From positions 62,001-126,000 of the forward strand of contig NZ_FRAP01000006.1 of NCBI RefSeq assembly GCF_900142365.1: DNA of 64,000 nt, in the 5' to 3' direction. This stretch comes from Pseudonocardia thermophila (GTDB lineage Bacteria; Actinomycetota; Actinomycetes; Mycobacteriales; Pseudonocardiaceae). Positions 1-10,391 of this stretch are shown piece after piece (position 1 is the stretch's first letter; each line of letters starts with the position of its first letter). A program made the translations under genes and the position numbers. The notes under the pieces were generated by a model. It was not told where the DNA came from. It saw nothing but the letters and a program-made list of their open reading frames with translations, and did no database searches.

Positions 1-521
1 ATCTCGGTGAGCAGATCGGAGTCGGTGGTGGCGGCGATCTTCGACTGCTGGGCGGCACCGGAGGCCACCAGCTGGGCGACCTCGTCGCGCAGCTCGGCGG
101 TGTTGACGAGGTTGCCGTTGTGGCCGAGCGCGATGCCGCTGCCCGCCGCGGTGGTGCGGAACGTGGGCTGGGCGTTCTCCCACACCGACGAGCCGGTGGT
201 GGAGTAGCGGCAGTGCCCGACGGCGAGGTGGCCGCGCAGCGAGGAGAGCGTCTGCTCGTCGAAGACCTGGCTGACCAGGCCGAGCTCCTTGAACACCACG
301 ATGCGCCGGCCGTCGGACACAGCGATGCCGGCCGACTCCTGGCCGCGGTGCTGCAGCGCGTACAAGCCGTAGTAGGTGAGGTTGGCCACGTCCTCACCCG
401 GCGCCCACACGCCGAAGACCCCGCACTCCTCCCGTGGCCCGGGATCGGCTGAGACATCCAGATCGTGGTTGCTGTCGAGATCGTCGTCGAGGTGGCGGTT
501 CCGGTCGGAACTCGGGCGCAC
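1..521 (-). CDS. purF: Amidophosphoribosyltransferase PurF, N-terminal part (cut by window edge)
   Basis: First committed step of purine biosynthesis: glutamine-dependent conversion of PRPP to 5-phosphoribosylamine. Reading the minus strand gives EECGVFGVWAPGEDVA, whose Cys becomes the N-terminal nucleophile of the glutaminase domain after propeptide removal. YYGLYALQHRGQESAGI, GHCRYSTTGSS and HNGNLVN follow, all class II amidotransferase signatures. I chose the GTG at 521 because AGGAG lies 6 bases upstream; it gives a propeptide of about 30 residues. The PRPP-binding half lies outside the window. It is last in a run of co-directional genes (purS, purQ, purL, SCP2-like, GGDEF/EAL). Confidence 0.93.
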   Translation of the reverse strand, partial: MRPSSDRNRHLDDDLDSNHDLDVSADPGPREECGVFGVWAPGEDVANLTYYGLYALQHRGQESAGIAVSDGRRIVVFKELGLVSQVFDEQTLSSLRGHLAVGHCRYSTTGSSVWENAQPTFRTTAAGSGIALGHNGNLVNTAELRDEVAQLVASGAAQQSKIAATTDSDLLTE

Positions 522-576
522 GACACGCTCCTGGAGACGGCAGCTGGTCAGTGACCGCGCGCGTCGTCGGCGCACG

Positions 577-2697
577 TCACGTGCTGAGCCTACGCCGGAA
601 CTCGCTCGGAACCCACTGACCGGGACCAGGGTCACCGAACCACCGGCCCTGGCCGACGTCACATCCCAGCTCCGTGAGCCGGCGCACCTGGACGGGCGTC
701 TCCACCCACTCGGCGGTGACCTCCAGCTCCAGCGCGTGCGCCATGTCGATCAGCGCTTTGACGATCGAGCGGTCGACGCGGTCGGGCGAGGGCTCGCGCA
801 GCCCCTTGATGAACGATCCGTCGATCTTGAGCATGTGCACCGGCAGCCGGCGCAGCCAGGAGAAGCTCGAGTAGCCGGTGCCGAAGTCGTCGAGAGCGAC
901 CCGGACCCCGGTCTCGGAGAGCGCGGTCAACGACGCCAGCGCGGTGGCCTCGTCGACGAGCACGGCCTGCTCGGTGATCTCCAGCTGCAGCTTCGCCGGC
1001 GGCAACCCGGTGGTCGCCAGGATGTCGATGACGTCGTCGATCCAGTCCGGGGAGGCGAGCTGCACCGGGGAGACGTTCACGCTGACGTAGGGCGCGTCGT
1101 CGCCCAGCTCGTGCCACCAGCGCGCGGCCTGGGCGCAGGCCTCCTCCAGCACCCACCGGCCGAGCGGGACGATCGCGCCGCTCTGCTCGGCGAGCTCGAT
1201 GAACCGCCCCGGCCCGATCAGCCCTTCGTCGGGGTGCTGCCAGCGCACCAGCGCCTCCGCCCCGCGCAGGACCCGGGAGTCCATCGACACCAGCGGCTGG
1301 TAGGCGAGGCGGAACTCGCCGCGGCCGATCGCCCCGCGCAGGCCGGAGAGCAGGGCGAACCGTTTGGCCTCCCCGGCGTCGCGGCGATGGTCGAACTCGA
1401 CGCGCCGCCCGCCGCCCATCGAGCGGGCCCAGGAGCAGGCCACCTCGGCGGCGCGGGTCAGCTCGGCCGCGGTGGTGCTGGCCGTGGCGGAGTACGCAAC
1501 ACCGATGCTGGCGGTGACGCCGACCGGCCGGTCTCCGATCATGAACGGCACCGAGAGCGCGTCGAGGAGCCGGTCGGCCAGCTGCACCGGCTCGCACCGG
1601 TTCTCGGGATCGGCCATCAGCACCAGGAACTGGTCGGCGCCCGCCCGGGTGAGCAGGTGCTGGCCCGCCACCAGCTGCATCCGCCCGGCGACGGCCATGA
1701 GCAGCCGGTCGGCGCCCGCGGAGCCGAGCGTGTCGACCAACGTGGAGAACCCGTCGAGATCGACGACGCAGAGCCCCACCGTCCGCGACCCGCCGTGGAA
1801 CGCGCGGTGCAGCCACTTCTCGGCCTGCGCCTCCCCGGGCAGCTGGGTGAGCTGGTCCCGGCCCGCTGCGTGGACGAGCCGCGCGACCCGGGACTGGCGC
1901 TCCGTGATGTCCTCGACGAGCGTCTGGACGTAGGCCGGTGCGCCGTCCTCACGGCGGATCATCGAGGCGATGACGTGCGCCCAGAACACGGACAGATCGG
2001 GGCGCACCAGCCGCACGTCGGCCCGTACGACCTCCGACTCGCCGCTGATGAGCCGCTGGTGCAGGCGCAGCACCTCGGCGAGGTCGTCGGGGTGCACGAA
2101 GTCGGTGAACGGGACGTCGGTCCCGTTGATCCCGAACAGCTTGCGCAGCGCGGGGTTGCCGACGAGCGTGCCCTCGTCGAGGGAGACCAGCCCGATGCAG
2201 TGGGCGGCCTGCTCGAACCCGGCGCGGTAGCACCACTCGTCGATCCCGTCGGCGAGCGGATCGGTGCTCGGGGTGTCGGCGCCCGCCTCGCCGTAGGCGC
2301 GGGCGAAGCCGGCGGCGACCTCGGCGAGCACGGCGGCCAGCCGGCTGCTCCCGGTCCGGTCGACGGTGCCCAGCAGGACCCACTCCTCGGCGCGCAGCAG
2401 CGTGAGGCTCGTGGCGAGCACGTCCTCCGGATCCTCCATGCCCTCCACGACGCCGTAGGCGAACAGGTCGGCGCCGATGGCGCGCCCCCTCGCAGATGTG
2501 AAGGGCTCCGTCCGGACGGCTGCGGCGATCCGGCGCAGCAACGACTCCAACCGACTCGCCCGAGCGGAGTGCTCACCCGGGAGGACGGCGTCCCACCGCG
2601 CCGCGAGCCGGGCGAGGCGTTCGGTGGCCACGCGCGGCATCGGGGATTGCGGCATGCGGAAGGACGGCGCGTCGGTCATGTCGTGGATGTGCGTCAC
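577..2697 (-). CDS. PAS-GGDEF-EAL protein, likely cyclic-di-GMP phosphodiesterase
   Basis: Cyclic-di-GMP turnover protein of about 706 residues. An N-terminal helical region is followed by a PAS domain (about 165-270, ending in the LVEDITERQ linker), a GGDEF domain (about 280-435) and an EAL domain (about 445-700). The GGDEF loop reads RAGADQF, so cyclase activity is unlikely. The EAL domain keeps EALVRW, VSVNVSPVQL, LEITEQ, DDFGTGYSS and LKIDGSF, the usual metal and substrate residues, so hydrolysis of c-di-GMP is plausible. The start is uncertain: GTG at 2697 has GAGAGGCAGG upstream, ATG at 2679 is an alternative, and the frame is open to 2787 but looks non-coding there. It sits between the purL-side genes and purF. 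Confidence 0.85.
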   Translation of the reverse strand: MTHIHDMTDAPSFRMPQSPMPRVATERLARLAARWDAVLPGEHSARASRLESLLRRIAAAVRTEPFTSARGRAIGADLFAYGVVEGMEDPEDVLATSLTLLRAEEWVLLGTVDRTGSSRLAAVLAEVAAGFARAYGEAGADTPSTDPLADGIDEWCYRAGFEQAAHCIGLVSLDEGTLVGNPALRKLFGINGTDVPFTDFVHPDDLAEVLRLHQRLISGESEVVRADVRLVRPDLSVFWAHVIASMIRREDGAPAYVQTLVEDITERQSRVARLVHAAGRDQLTQLPGEAQAEKWLHRAFHGGSRTVGLCVVDLDGFSTLVDTLGSAGADRLLMAVAGRMQLVAGQHLLTRAGADQFLVLMADPENRCEPVQLADRLLDALSVPFMIGDRPVGVTASIGVAYSATASTTAAELTRAAEVACSWARSMGGGRRVEFDHRRDAGEAKRFALLSGLRGAIGRGEFRLAYQPLVSMDSRVLRGAEALVRWQHPDEGLIGPGRFIELAEQSGAIVPLGRWVLEEACAQAARWWHELGDDAPYVSVNVSPVQLASPDWIDDVIDILATTGLPPAKLQLEITEQAVLVDEATALASLTALSETGVRVALDDFGTGYSSFSWLRRLPVHMLKIDGSFIKGLREPSPDRVDRSIVKALIDMAHALELEVTAEWVETPVQVRRLTELGCDVGQGRWFGDPGPGQWVPSEFRRRLST

Positions 2698-2837
2698 GCC
2701 ACCTGCCTCTCGCCCGATCGAGGGGTCCAAAGGGCCAAGTGTGGTCGTGGGAATGCTGATACGCCACCTCGACGAGTGGCTCTTCACTCTACCGGGTGGC
2801 TACATCCGATGGCTCACAGTAGTCGGATCGAGTGATG

Positions 2838-3182
2838 TCACAGCAACGGAAGGTGAGCGGCGACCTCCCCGGCCCGCGGTCCGGAGGCCCACACCTTCCG
2901 CTGGGCGAGCGCATCGGACCAGCTCATCCGGCCCGTCGCGAGGGCGAGCCAGGTCCGTGGATCGGTCTCGACCACGTTCGGCGGAGTCCCCCGGGTGTGC
3001 CGCGGCCCTTCGACGCACTGCACTGCTCCCCACGGCGGAACCCGGACTTCCACACTGCGCCCCGGGACGGCGGCGGCGAGCGCCGCGAGGCTCTCCTTCA
3101 CCGCCGCACGCAGCACGGACCGCTCCGGCTCCGGTCCACCGTCGAGCCAGGCCAGCACCGGGGCGAGCGAGTCGGCCGTCAT
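2838..3182 (-). CDS. Sterol-carrier (SCP2-like) family protein
   Basis: A 114-residue protein. Its ATG at 3182 overlaps the purL stop in an ATGA, so the two are translationally coupled. The C-terminal half ([16 protein letters not shown], then [15 protein letters not shown]) resembles the actinobacterial 'sterol carrier family protein' usually found beside purL, a member of the SCP2/maleylpyruvate-isomerase-like fold. No membrane segment or signal peptide is visible. Function is unknown. The tie to purL suggests co-expression with purine synthesis, but no ligand can be named. Confidence 0.75.
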   Translation of the reverse strand: MTADSLAPVLAWLDGGPEPERSVLRAAVKESLAALAAAVPGRSVEVRVPPWGAVQCVEGPRHTRGTPPNVVETDPRTWLALATGRMSWSDALAQRKVWASGPRAGEVAAHLPLL

Positions 3183-5437
3183 CCGAAGAGCGCGGGGAGG
3201 GTCGACTCCCACGCGGTGCGCAGCTCGTCGAGCGGCAGCTCGCCGACGCCGTCGATCACCAGCGCGGTGCCTCCGGTCGTGCCGAGCACCCGGGCCGGCA
3301 CCCCGGCCTCCGCCGCCGCGGCGAGGGCCGCTTCGGCCTGCTCCGAGGCGACGGTGACGAGCACCCGGGCCGCGGACTCCGAGAACAGCGCGATGAACGC
3401 ATCGTCACCGGGCAGGGTGACGGATGCACCTGTCCCCCCGATGAGGCAGGACTCGACCAGAGCCTGGGCCAGCCCGCCGTCGGACAGGTCGTGGGAACCG
3501 GTGAACAGCGCCTTGGCCCCGGCGAGCAGCCGGGCCAGCCGCTGCTCGGCCGCCAGGTCGACCGCGGGCGGGCGGCCGCCCAGGTGACCGTGCGCCACGT
3601 GGGCCCACTCGCTGCCGCCCAGCTCCGCGCGGGTCTCGCCGAGCAGGATCACGGTGTCGCCCGACCGGCGGAACCCGATGGGGATCCGCGTCGCGACGTC
3701 GTCGAGCACACCCAGCACGCCGACCACCGGGGTGGGCAGGATCGCGGTGGCCCCGGTCTGGTTGTAGAAGCTCACGTTGCCGCCGGTCACCGGGATGCCC
3801 AGCTGCGCGCAGCCGTCGGCCAGCCCGTGCACGGCCTGCTGGAACTGCCACATGACGTGGGGGTCCTCGGGCGAGCCGAAGTTGAGGCAGTCGGTGACGG
3901 CCACCGGCACGGCCCCGGACGTCGCGACGTTGCGGTAGGCCTCGGCGAGCGCCAACTGGGCACCGGCGTACGGGTCGAGCGCGACGAAGCGGGCGTTGCA
4001 GTCGGTCGACACGGCGATGCCGCGCCCGGTCTCCTCGTCGACGCGGACCACGCCGGCGTCGGCGGGCTGGGCGGCGGCGGTGTTGCCGCGCACGTAGCGG
4101 TCGTACTGGTCGGTGACCCACGCCCGGCTGCACAGGTTCGGCGAGGCCGCCATGCGCAGGATCTCCGCGCGCAGGTCGGCGGGCCGCGGCAGGTCGTCCG
4201 GGGCGTTCGCCACCAGCTCGTCCTGCGCAGCGCTGCGGGCGATCGGCCGCTCGTAGACGGGGCCGTCGTGGGCGACGGTGCGCGGCGGCACGTCGACGAC
4301 CACCTCACCGTGCCAGGTGATGACGAGCCGGTCGCCGTCGGTCACCTCGCCGATGACGGTGGCGAGCGTGTCCCACTTGCGGCAGACGGCCAGGAACTCG
4401 TCCACGTGCTCGGGGCGGACCACGGCGCACATGCGCTCCTGGGACTCGCTGGACAGGATCTCCGCCGGGGTCATCCCCGCGGCCCGCAGCGGCACGGCGT
4501 CGAGGTTGATGTGCATGCCGCCGTCGCCCGCGCTGGCCAGCTCGGACGTGGCGCAGGACAGGCCCGCCCCGCCCAGGTCCTGGATGCCCACCACGAGGCC
4601 GGCGCGGTAGAGCTCCATGCAGCACTCGATGAGCACCTTCTCGGTGAACGGGTCGCCGACCTGCACGCTCGGCAGCTTCTTGCGCCCGGGTCCGCCCTCG
4701 TCGGAGAACGTCTCGCTGGCCAGGACGGACACGCCGCCGATGCCGTCGAGGCCGGTGCGGGCACCGAACAGGATGATCTTGTTGCCGACGCCGGACGCGT
4801 GCGCCAGGTGCAGGTCCTCCTTGCGCATCGCGCCCACGCACAGCGCGTTGACCAGCGGATTGCCCGCGTAGCAGCGGTCGAAGACGACCTCGCCACCGAT
4901 GTTCGGCAGGCCGAGCGAGTTGCCGTAGCCGCCGATGCCGGCCACCACGCCGGGCAGCACGCGCCGGGTGTCCGGGGCGTCCGCCGGGCCGAACCGCAGC
5001 GGGTCGGCGACGGCGATCGGGCGCGCCCCCATCGCCAGGATGTCGCGCACGATGCCGCCGATCCCGGTCGCGGCGCCCTGGTACGGCTCCACGTACGAGG
5101 GGTGGTTGTGCGACTCGACCTTGAACGTGACCGCCCAGCCGTCACCGATGTCGACCACTCCGGCGTTCTCACCGATGCCCGCGAGCATCCGGGCCCGCAT
5201 CTCCTCGGTGGTCGTCTCGCCGAAGTAGCGCAGGTGCACCTTCGACGACTTGTACGAGCAGTGCTCGCTCCACATCACCGAGTACATCGCCAGCTCGGCG
5301 TCGGTGGGCCGGCGACCGAGGATCTCCCGGATGCGGGCGTACTCGTCGTCCTTCAGGCCCAGCTCCCGGTAGGGCTGCGGCTGGTCGGGGGTCGCGGCGG
5401 CGTTCGCGACGGTGTCGGCGGGCGCAACGGTCGTCAC
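3179..5437 (-). CDS. purL: Phosphoribosylformylglycinamidine synthase subunit PurL
   Basis: Large subunit of the three-part FGAM synthase (PurL-PurQ-PurS). It uses ATP and PurQ-supplied ammonia to turn FGAR into FGAM. At 752 residues it is the normal size of the small, PurS-dependent PurL. Seen directly: [14 protein letters not shown] near residue 50, KVESHNHPS, and the glycine-rich [14 protein letters not shown] characteristic of the family. It starts at GTG 5437 and ends overlapping the SCP2-like gene. PurQ lies 52 bases upstream and PurS overlaps PurQ, so all three subunits come from one transcript. Confidence 0.97.
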   Translation of the reverse strand: MTTVAPADTVANAAATPDQPQPYRELGLKDDEYARIREILGRRPTDAELAMYSVMWSEHCSYKSSKVHLRYFGETTTEEMRARMLAGIGENAGVVDIGDGWAVTFKVESHNHPSYVEPYQGAATGIGGIVRDILAMGARPIAVADPLRFGPADAPDTRRVLPGVVAGIGGYGNSLGLPNIGGEVVFDRCYAGNPLVNALCVGAMRKEDLHLAHASGVGNKIILFGARTGLDGIGGVSVLASETFSDEGGPGRKKLPSVQVGDPFTEKVLIECCMELYRAGLVVGIQDLGGAGLSCATSELASAGDGGMHINLDAVPLRAAGMTPAEILSSESQERMCAVVRPEHVDEFLAVCRKWDTLATVIGEVTDGDRLVITWHGEVVVDVPPRTVAHDGPVYERPIARSAAQDELVANAPDDLPRPADLRAEILRMAASPNLCSRAWVTDQYDRYVRGNTAAAQPADAGVVRVDEETGRGIAVSTDCNARFVALDPYAGAQLALAEAYRNVATSGAVPVAVTDCLNFGSPEDPHVMWQFQQAVHGLADGCAQLGIPVTGGNVSFYNQTGATAILPTPVVGVLGVLDDVATRIPIGFRRSGDTVILLGETRAELGGSEWAHVAHGHLGGRPPAVDLAAEQRLARLLAGAKALFTGSHDLSDGGLAQALVESCLIGGTGASVTLPGDDAFIALFSESAARVLVTVASEQAEAALAAAAEAGVPARVLGTTGGTALVIDGVGELPLDELRTAWESTLPALFG

Positions 5438-5489
5438 GCGACGAGCCTACGTCCCTGTTCGGAGAGCCCGACGGGGTGAGGCGGACGAC

Positions 5490-6164
5490 TCACGCGGCCG
5501 CCAGCACACCCAGCAGTGACCGGAACAGCCCCAGCCCGTCCGTCGAGGGGCCGGTCAGCTCGTCGATGGCGTGCTCGGGGTGCGGCATGAGCCCGACGAC
5601 CCGCCCGTCCTCCGAGCAGACGCCCGCGATGTCGTTGAGCGAGCCGTTGGGGTTGCCGCCGGCGTAGCGGAACACCACCCGGTTCTCCGCCTCCAGCCGC
5701 TGCAGGGTGGCGGCATCGGCGTGGTAGCGGCCGTCGATGTTCTTGACCGGCACGACGATCTCGTCGCCGACGGAGAAGTCGCGGGTCCACGGGGTCGCGG
5801 TGGTCTCGATGCGCAGCCGCTGGTCGCGGCAGACGAAGTGCAGCCCGGCGTTGCGCAGCAGCGCACCCGGCAGCAGGCCCGCCTCGCAGAGGATCTGGAA
5901 CCCGTTGCAGATGCCCAGCACCGGCATCCCGACGCGGGCGGCGTCGATCACCGACTGCATGATCGGCGCCATGCTGGCGATCGCCCCGGCGCGCAGGTAG
6001 TCGCCGTAGCTGAACCCGCCGGGCACGATGACCGCGGCCACGCCCTGCAGGTCGGAGTCGGCGTGCCACAGCGCCACGGGCTCGCCGCCTGCCCGGCGCA
6101 CCGCGCGGGCGGCGTCGCCGTCGTCGAGCGTACCGGGGAACGTGATGACACCGACGCGCGTCAT
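5490..6164 (-). CDS. purQ: Phosphoribosylformylglycinamidine synthase subunit PurQ
   Basis: Glutaminase subunit of FGAM synthase; it frees ammonia from glutamine for PurL. The 224-residue protein begins [15 protein letters not shown] and shows the class I amidotransferase triad: Cys in [11 protein letters not shown], and His and Glu in [11 protein letters not shown]. The ATG at 6164 overlaps the purS stop (ATGA), which fixes this start even though the frame stays open upstream. PurL follows after 52 bases. Confidence 0.96.
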   Translation of the reverse strand: MTRVGVITFPGTLDDGDAARAVRRAGGEPVALWHADSDLQGVAAVIVPGGFSYGDYLRAGAIASMAPIMQSVIDAARVGMPVLGICNGFQILCEAGLLPGALLRNAGLHFVCRDQRLRIETTATPWTRDFSVGDEIVVPVKNIDGRYHADAATLQRLEAENRVVFRYAGGNPNGSLNDIAGVCSEDGRVVGLMPHPEHAIDELTGPSTDGLGLFRSLLGVLAAA

Positions 6165-6394
6165 ACCCGCGTCACCACCCAGTCCTCGATCACCGGGTTG
6201 GCCAGCAGCTCGCCGGCCACCTTGTGCAGGGTCTCGTCGTCGACGGTGTCGTCGACCTCGAGCTCGAAGTGCTTGCCCTGCCGCACGTCGGAGATGCCGG
6301 AGATGCCCAGCCGGACCAGCGCTCGGTGCACCGCCTGGCCCTGCACGTCGAGGATCTCCGGCTTGGGCATCACATCCACCACGACTCTCGCCAC
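6161..6394 (-). CDS. purS: Phosphoribosylformylglycinamidine synthase subunit PurS
   Basis: Small structural subunit (77 residues) that bridges PurL and PurQ in the FGAM synthase complex. The sequence [20 protein letters not shown] at the N-terminus and [16 protein letters not shown] in the middle are typical of PurS. It is the first gene of purS-purQ-purL. The promoter should lie in the 62 bases shared with the divergent epimerase gene at 6457. Confidence 0.96.
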   Translation of the reverse strand: MARVVVDVMPKPEILDVQGQAVHRALVRLGISGISDVRQGKHFELEVDDTVDDETLHKVAGELLANPVIEDWVVTRV

Positions 6395-6456
6395 GGTGCC
6401 TCAGCGTACGGCGAACACCGTTGCCGCCGGTCACCGCAGTCCGTGACGCTGCTTGC

Positions 6457-7407
6457 ATGCGCGTGCTCGTCCTGGGCGGAACCCGGTTCCTCTCCCGCGC
6501 CGTCGCGGTCGCCGCGCTCGCCCGCGGCCACGAGGTGGTGTGCGCGGCCCGCGGCGAGTCCGGACCCGCGCCCGCCGGGGCCGCCCTCGTCGCCGTCGAT
6601 CGGGACCAGGGCCTCGGGCCCCTGGTTGGCCAGCGGTTCGACGCCGTCGTCGACGTGGCGCGGATGAACGTCCGCTGGGTGCGCGACGCGCTGGCCGGGA
6701 TCGCGGCTCGGCACTGGACGTTCGTGTCGTCGGTGAGCGTGTACGACGCCGGCGGGGCGCTGCTGCCGCCCCAGGAGGACGCCGAACCGGCCGATCCGGA
6801 CGGCTACGGCAAGGTCAAGGTGGCCAGCGAGGACGCGGTGCGCGCGGCCCGCCCGGACGCGCTGATCGTGCGAGCGGGGTTGATCTGCGGGCCCGGGGAC
6901 CTCAGCGACCGGTTCGGTTACTGGCCGGCCCGGTTCGCCCGCGGCGGCCGCGCCGTCGTGCCGGACGTGCCCGACCAGCCCTGCCAGATCGTCGACGTGC
7001 GCGATCTGGCCGAGTGGATCGTCCGCTGCGCCGAGGACGGCACCGGCGGCACGGTCGACGGGGTGGGCCCGCGCTCGACGCTCGGCGCGGTGCTCGACGA
7101 GGTCGCCGCCGCGGTCGGGGCGCCCGATCTGGAGCGGGTTCCGGTCGCGCCGGACGTGCTGCGCGCGGCCGGGATCGAGTACTGGGCCGGGCCGCGGTCG
7201 CTGCCGCTGTGGCTGCCGCCCGGCCACCTCGGCATCGCCTCGCACGACCCCGGCCCGGCCGCGGCCGCGGGACTGGTCTGCCGGCCGGTCGCGGAGACGG
7301 CCAGGGCAACCCTGGAGCACGAGCTGGCGCTGGGCCCGGACCGGGACCGCCGCGCCGGGCTCACCGCGGACGACGAGGTGGAGCTGCTCGCCCAGGTGCC
7401 TGCCTGA
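6457..7407 (+). CDS. NAD-dependent epimerase/dehydratase family protein
   Basis: Extended short-chain dehydrogenase-like protein of 316 residues. The N-terminus [18 protein letters not shown] carries a GGTRFLSR nucleotide loop, a variant of GxxGxxG found in atypical SDRs. FVSSVSVYD supplies the Ser region and [12 protein letters not shown] the YxxxK motif. Substrate is unknown. It is divergent from purS and followed 33 bases later by an MBL-fold gene on the same strand. The start is the ATG at 6457; a longer open frame upstream has the composition of non-coding sequence. Confidence 0.85.
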   Translation: MRVLVLGGTRFLSRAVAVAALARGHEVVCAARGESGPAPAGAALVAVDRDQGLGPLVGQRFDAVVDVARMNVRWVRDALAGIAARHWTFVSSVSVYDAGGALLPPQEDAEPADPDGYGKVKVASEDAVRAARPDALIVRAGLICGPGDLSDRFGYWPARFARGGRAVVPDVPDQPCQIVDVRDLAEWIVRCAEDGTGGTVDGVGPRSTLGAVLDEVAAAVGAPDLERVPVAPDVLRAAGIEYWAGPRSLPLWLPPGHLGIASHDPGPAAAAGLVCRPVAETARATLEHELALGPDRDRRAGLTADDEVELLAQVPA

Positions 7408-7440
7408 GCCGACCCGAAGCCCCGGTGCCACGCTTGACCC

Positions 7441-8064
7441 GTGCAGATCACCCACTACGGCCACGCATGCCTGCTGCTGGACACCGGCGCGGCCCGGCTG
7501 CTGATCGACCCGGGCACGTTCGCCACGGGGTTCGAGGAGCTGACCGGGCTCGACGCGATCCTGGTCACCCACCAGCACTACGACCACCTGGACACCGAGC
7601 GGCTGCGCCCGCTGCTCGACGCCAACCCGGACGCGCGGCTGATCGTCGACAGCGGCACCGCCGCCGGCCTGGACGTGCCGCACGAGGTCACCGCACCAGG
7701 GGCGACGCTGGAGATCGCCGGGGCGCGGGTGGAGGTGCTCGGCGGCGACCACGCCGTCATCCACCCGGACATCCCGATCATCCCCAACAACGCCTACCTC
7801 GTGGACGGCACGCACCTGCACCCCGGTGACGCGTTCGTGGTGCCGCCGAACCCGGTCGACGTGCTGTTCGTGCCGTCGGGTGCGCCGTGGCTGAAGATGT
7901 CGGAGGCCGTCGAGTACACGCGGACGGTCAAGCCGCGCACGATCGTGCCGATCCACGAGGCCGTGTGGTCGATGCTCCAGCTGCCGTACAACCTGCTGAA
8001 CAACCTCAAGCCGGAGGAGAGCACGTTCACGGTGCTGGAGCGCGAGGTCCCCACCACGCTCTGA
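7441..8064 (+). CDS. MBL-fold metal-dependent hydrolase
   Basis: A 207-residue metallo-beta-lactamase-fold protein of the UlaG/YtkL type. Metal ligands are visible in VTHQHYDHLD (HxHxDH), GGDHAVIHPDIP and PIHEAVWS. The N-terminal ITHYGHACLLLDTG strand is the usual start of these small hydrolases. Translation starts at GTG 7441. Substrate cannot be assigned. It lies between the epimerase gene and purC (opposite strand). Confidence 0.88.
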   Translation: MQITHYGHACLLLDTGAARLLIDPGTFATGFEELTGLDAILVTHQHYDHLDTERLRPLLDANPDARLIVDSGTAAGLDVPHEVTAPGATLEIAGARVEVLGGDHAVIHPDIPIIPNNAYLVDGTHLHPGDAFVVPPNPVDVLFVPSGAPWLKMSEAVEYTRTVKPRTIVPIHEAVWSMLQLPYNLLNNLKPEESTFTVLEREVPTTL

Positions 8065-8098
8065 GCGCCCCGGAGCCCGGACTCACCGGCCGCGGGGC

Positions 8099-8926
8099 CT
8101 ACCAGGTGCGGCCGGTGATCCGCTCGTAGACCTCGATGTAGCGCTGCCGGGTCGCCGCGACCACGTCCGGCGGGATCTCCGGGCCGGGCGGGTTGCGGTC
8201 CCAGTCGAGGGTGGCCGACCAGTCGCGCACGTACTGCTTGTCGAACGAGTACTGCGGGCCGCCGGGCTGCCACCGGTCAGCGGGCCAGAACCGTGACGAG
8301 TCCGAGGTCAGCACCTCGTCGGCGAGCACGATCGTGCCGTCCGGCGCGAGCCCGAACTCCAGCTTCGTGTCGGCCACGATGATGCCCCGCTCGGCCGCGA
8401 GCGCCGCGCCCCGCGAATAGACGGTGAGGGTGAGCTCCCGCAGCTTCGCCGCGGTCTGCGCGCCGACCAGCGCCTCGGCGTCGGCGAAGGTCATGAACTC
8501 GTCGTGCTCGCCCACCGGGGCCTTGGTGGTCGGGGTGAAGATCGGCTCGGGCAGCTTGGAGCCCTCGACGAGCCCGGGCGGCAGCTCGACGCCGGAGACG
8601 GAGCCGTGCTCCTCGTACTCCTTGAGCCCCAGCCCGGCGAGGTAGCCGCGGGCGATGCACTCGATCGGCAGCATCTCGAGCTTGCGGCACCGCACAGCCC
8701 GCCCGGCCCACTCCTGCGGCACGTCGGTGCCCGAGATGACGTGGTTGGGGATGTCGGACAGCTGCTCGAACCACCACAGCGACAGCTGGGTGAGCAGTTT
8801 GCCCTTGTCCGGGATCGGCGTCGGCAGGATGACGTCGTAGATCGAGAGCCGGTCGGACGCGACGAGGATCAGCTCGTCCCCGTCGGCGTAGACGTCGCGG
8901 ACCTTGCCCTGGTGGACGAGCTTCAC
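8099..8926 (-). CDS. purC: SAICAR synthase PurC
   Basis: Phosphoribosylaminoimidazole-succinocarboxamide synthase joins aspartate to CAIR using ATP. The 275 residues contain the ATP-binding start KLVHQGKVRDVYADGD, LEMLPIECIARGYLAG and ERGIIVADTKLEFG, all hallmark stretches. It starts at GTG 8926 and is 41 bases downstream of purB, which catalyses the next step, so co-transcription is likely. Confidence 0.97.
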   Translation of the reverse strand: MKLVHQGKVRDVYADGDELILVASDRLSIYDVILPTPIPDKGKLLTQLSLWWFEQLSDIPNHVISGTDVPQEWAGRAVRCRKLEMLPIECIARGYLAGLGLKEYEEHGSVSGVELPPGLVEGSKLPEPIFTPTTKAPVGEHDEFMTFADAEALVGAQTAAKLRELTLTVYSRGAALAAERGIIVADTKLEFGLAPDGTIVLADEVLTSDSSRFWPADRWQPGGPQYSFDKQYVRDWSATLDWDRNPPGPEIPPDVVAATRQRYIEVYERITGRTW

Positions 8927-8967
8927 AGTGCCATCCCCTCCCCGCCTCCTTCGTCGGCTTCCAGCAC

Positions 8968-10380
8968 CTACAGTGTGGTTCCCGGTGTGTAGGCGGCCGC
9001 CTCCGGCGAGGCGTCGACGATCTCGGCGGCGCGGCGCACGACGTCCTCGACCTGAGCGGTGGCCGCCCCGGTGAACGTGAGCGGATCGGAGAGCAGCCCC
9101 TCGAGGTTCGGGTTGCCGAGCCGCTCATCGGCGGCCAGGCGGGCCAGCAGGTCGTTCTCGGCCTGGCCCTTCTCCCGCATGGCCAGCGCGACGTCGACCG
9201 CGTGCTCCTTGATCACTTCGTGCGCGGTCTCCCGGCCGACGCCGTTGCGCACCGCGGCCATCAGCACGGCGGTGGTGGCGAGGAACGGCAGGTAGCGGTC
9301 CAGCTCACGGGCGATCACCGCGGGGTAGGCGCCGAAGTCGTCGAGCACCGTGAGCATCGTCTCGAACATGCCGTCCAGGGCGAGGAACGCGTCGGGCAGC
9401 GCGACGCGGCGCACCACCGAGTCGGAGACGTCGCCCTCGTTCCACTGCGCGCCGGCCAGCTCGCCGACCATGCCGGCGTAGCCGCGCAGCAGCACCATCA
9501 TCCCGTTGACGCGTTCGGTGGAGCGGGAGTTCATCTTGTGCGGCATGGCCGACGAACCCACCTGGCCGGGCCGGAACCCCTCGGTGGCCAGCTCGAACCC
9601 GGCCATCAGCCGGATGGTCGTGGCCAGCGACGACGGGCCGGCGGCGAGCTGCAGCAGCGCCGTGACGACGTCGAGATCGAGCGATCGCGGGTAGACCTGC
9701 CCGACGCTGGTGAAGACGTGGGAGAAGCCGAGGTGCTCAGCGACCCGGCGCTCCAGCTCGGCGAGCTTGGCGGAGTCACCGCCGAGCAGGTCGAGCATGT
9801 CCTGCGCGGTGCCCATCGGGCCCTTGATGCCGCGCAGCGGGTAGCGGGCGCGCAGGTCGTCGAGGCGCTGGAGGGCGATCATCAGCTCTTCCGCCGCCGA
9901 CGCGAAGCGCTTGCCCAGCGTGGTCGCCTGCGCGGCGACGTTGTGGCTGCGCCCGGCCATGACCAGCTCGGAGTACTCGGCGGCGCGGCGGGCGAGCCGG
10001 GCGAGCACGGCGACGGAGCGGTCGCGGACGTGGTCGAGCGAGAGCCGGATCTGCAGTTGCTCGACGTTCTCGGTGAGGTCGCGGCTGGTCATCCCCTTGT
10101 GGATGTGCTCGTGCCCGGCCAGCGCGCAGAACTCCTCGATGCGGGCCTTCACGTCGTGCCGGGTGACGCGCTCCCGCGCGGTGATCGACTCGAGATCGAC
10201 CTGGTCGACGACCCGCTCGTAGTCCTCGATGACGCCGTCGGGCACCTCGATGCCGAGATCGCGCTGGGCCTTCAGCACCGCGATCCACAGCTGTCGCTCG
10301 AGCACGATCTTGTGCTCCGGCGACCAGAGGTGGACCAGCTCCGGGCTCGCGTAGCGCGCGGCCAGCACGTTGGGGATCAC
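8968..10380 (-). CDS. purB: Adenylosuccinate lyase PurB
   Basis: Cleaves SAICAR to AICAR plus fumarate, and adenylosuccinate to AMP plus fumarate. The 470-residue protein has the fumarase-superfamily signature GSSAMPHKMNS, containing the catalytic serine loop, and TSRDLTENVEQ near residue 100. It starts at GTG 10380, 11 bases after the stop of a TetR-family gene. That spacing places purB-purC downstream of a sigma/anti-sigma/TetR set on the same strand. Confidence 0.96.
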   Translation of the reverse strand: MIPNVLAARYASPELVHLWSPEHKIVLERQLWIAVLKAQRDLGIEVPDGVIEDYERVVDQVDLESITARERVTRHDVKARIEEFCALAGHEHIHKGMTSRDLTENVEQLQIRLSLDHVRDRSVAVLARLARRAAEYSELVMAGRSHNVAAQATTLGKRFASAAEELMIALQRLDDLRARYPLRGIKGPMGTAQDMLDLLGGDSAKLAELERRVAEHLGFSHVFTSVGQVYPRSLDLDVVTALLQLAAGPSSLATTIRLMAGFELATEGFRPGQVGSSAMPHKMNSRSTERVNGMMVLLRGYAGMVGELAGAQWNEGDVSDSVVRRVALPDAFLALDGMFETMLTVLDDFGAYPAVIARELDRYLPFLATTAVLMAAVRNGVGRETAHEVIKEHAVDVALAMREKGQAENDLLARLAADERLGNPNLEGLLSDPLTFTGAATAQVEDVVRRAAEIVDASPEAAAYTPGTTL

Positions 10381-10391
10381 GTCCGCACAGG

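Noticed and set aside
376..2835. Very long plus-strand open frame (819 codons) opposite the GGDEF/EAL gene
   Set aside because: Its product is Arg/His/Gln/Pro-rich with no domain, while the minus strand has clear PAS, GGDEF and EAL motifs. It is a high-GC shadow frame.
2477..5479. 1000-codon plus-strand open frame opposite purL
   Set aside because: Antisense to an unmistakable PurL; composition is typical of a complementary frame.
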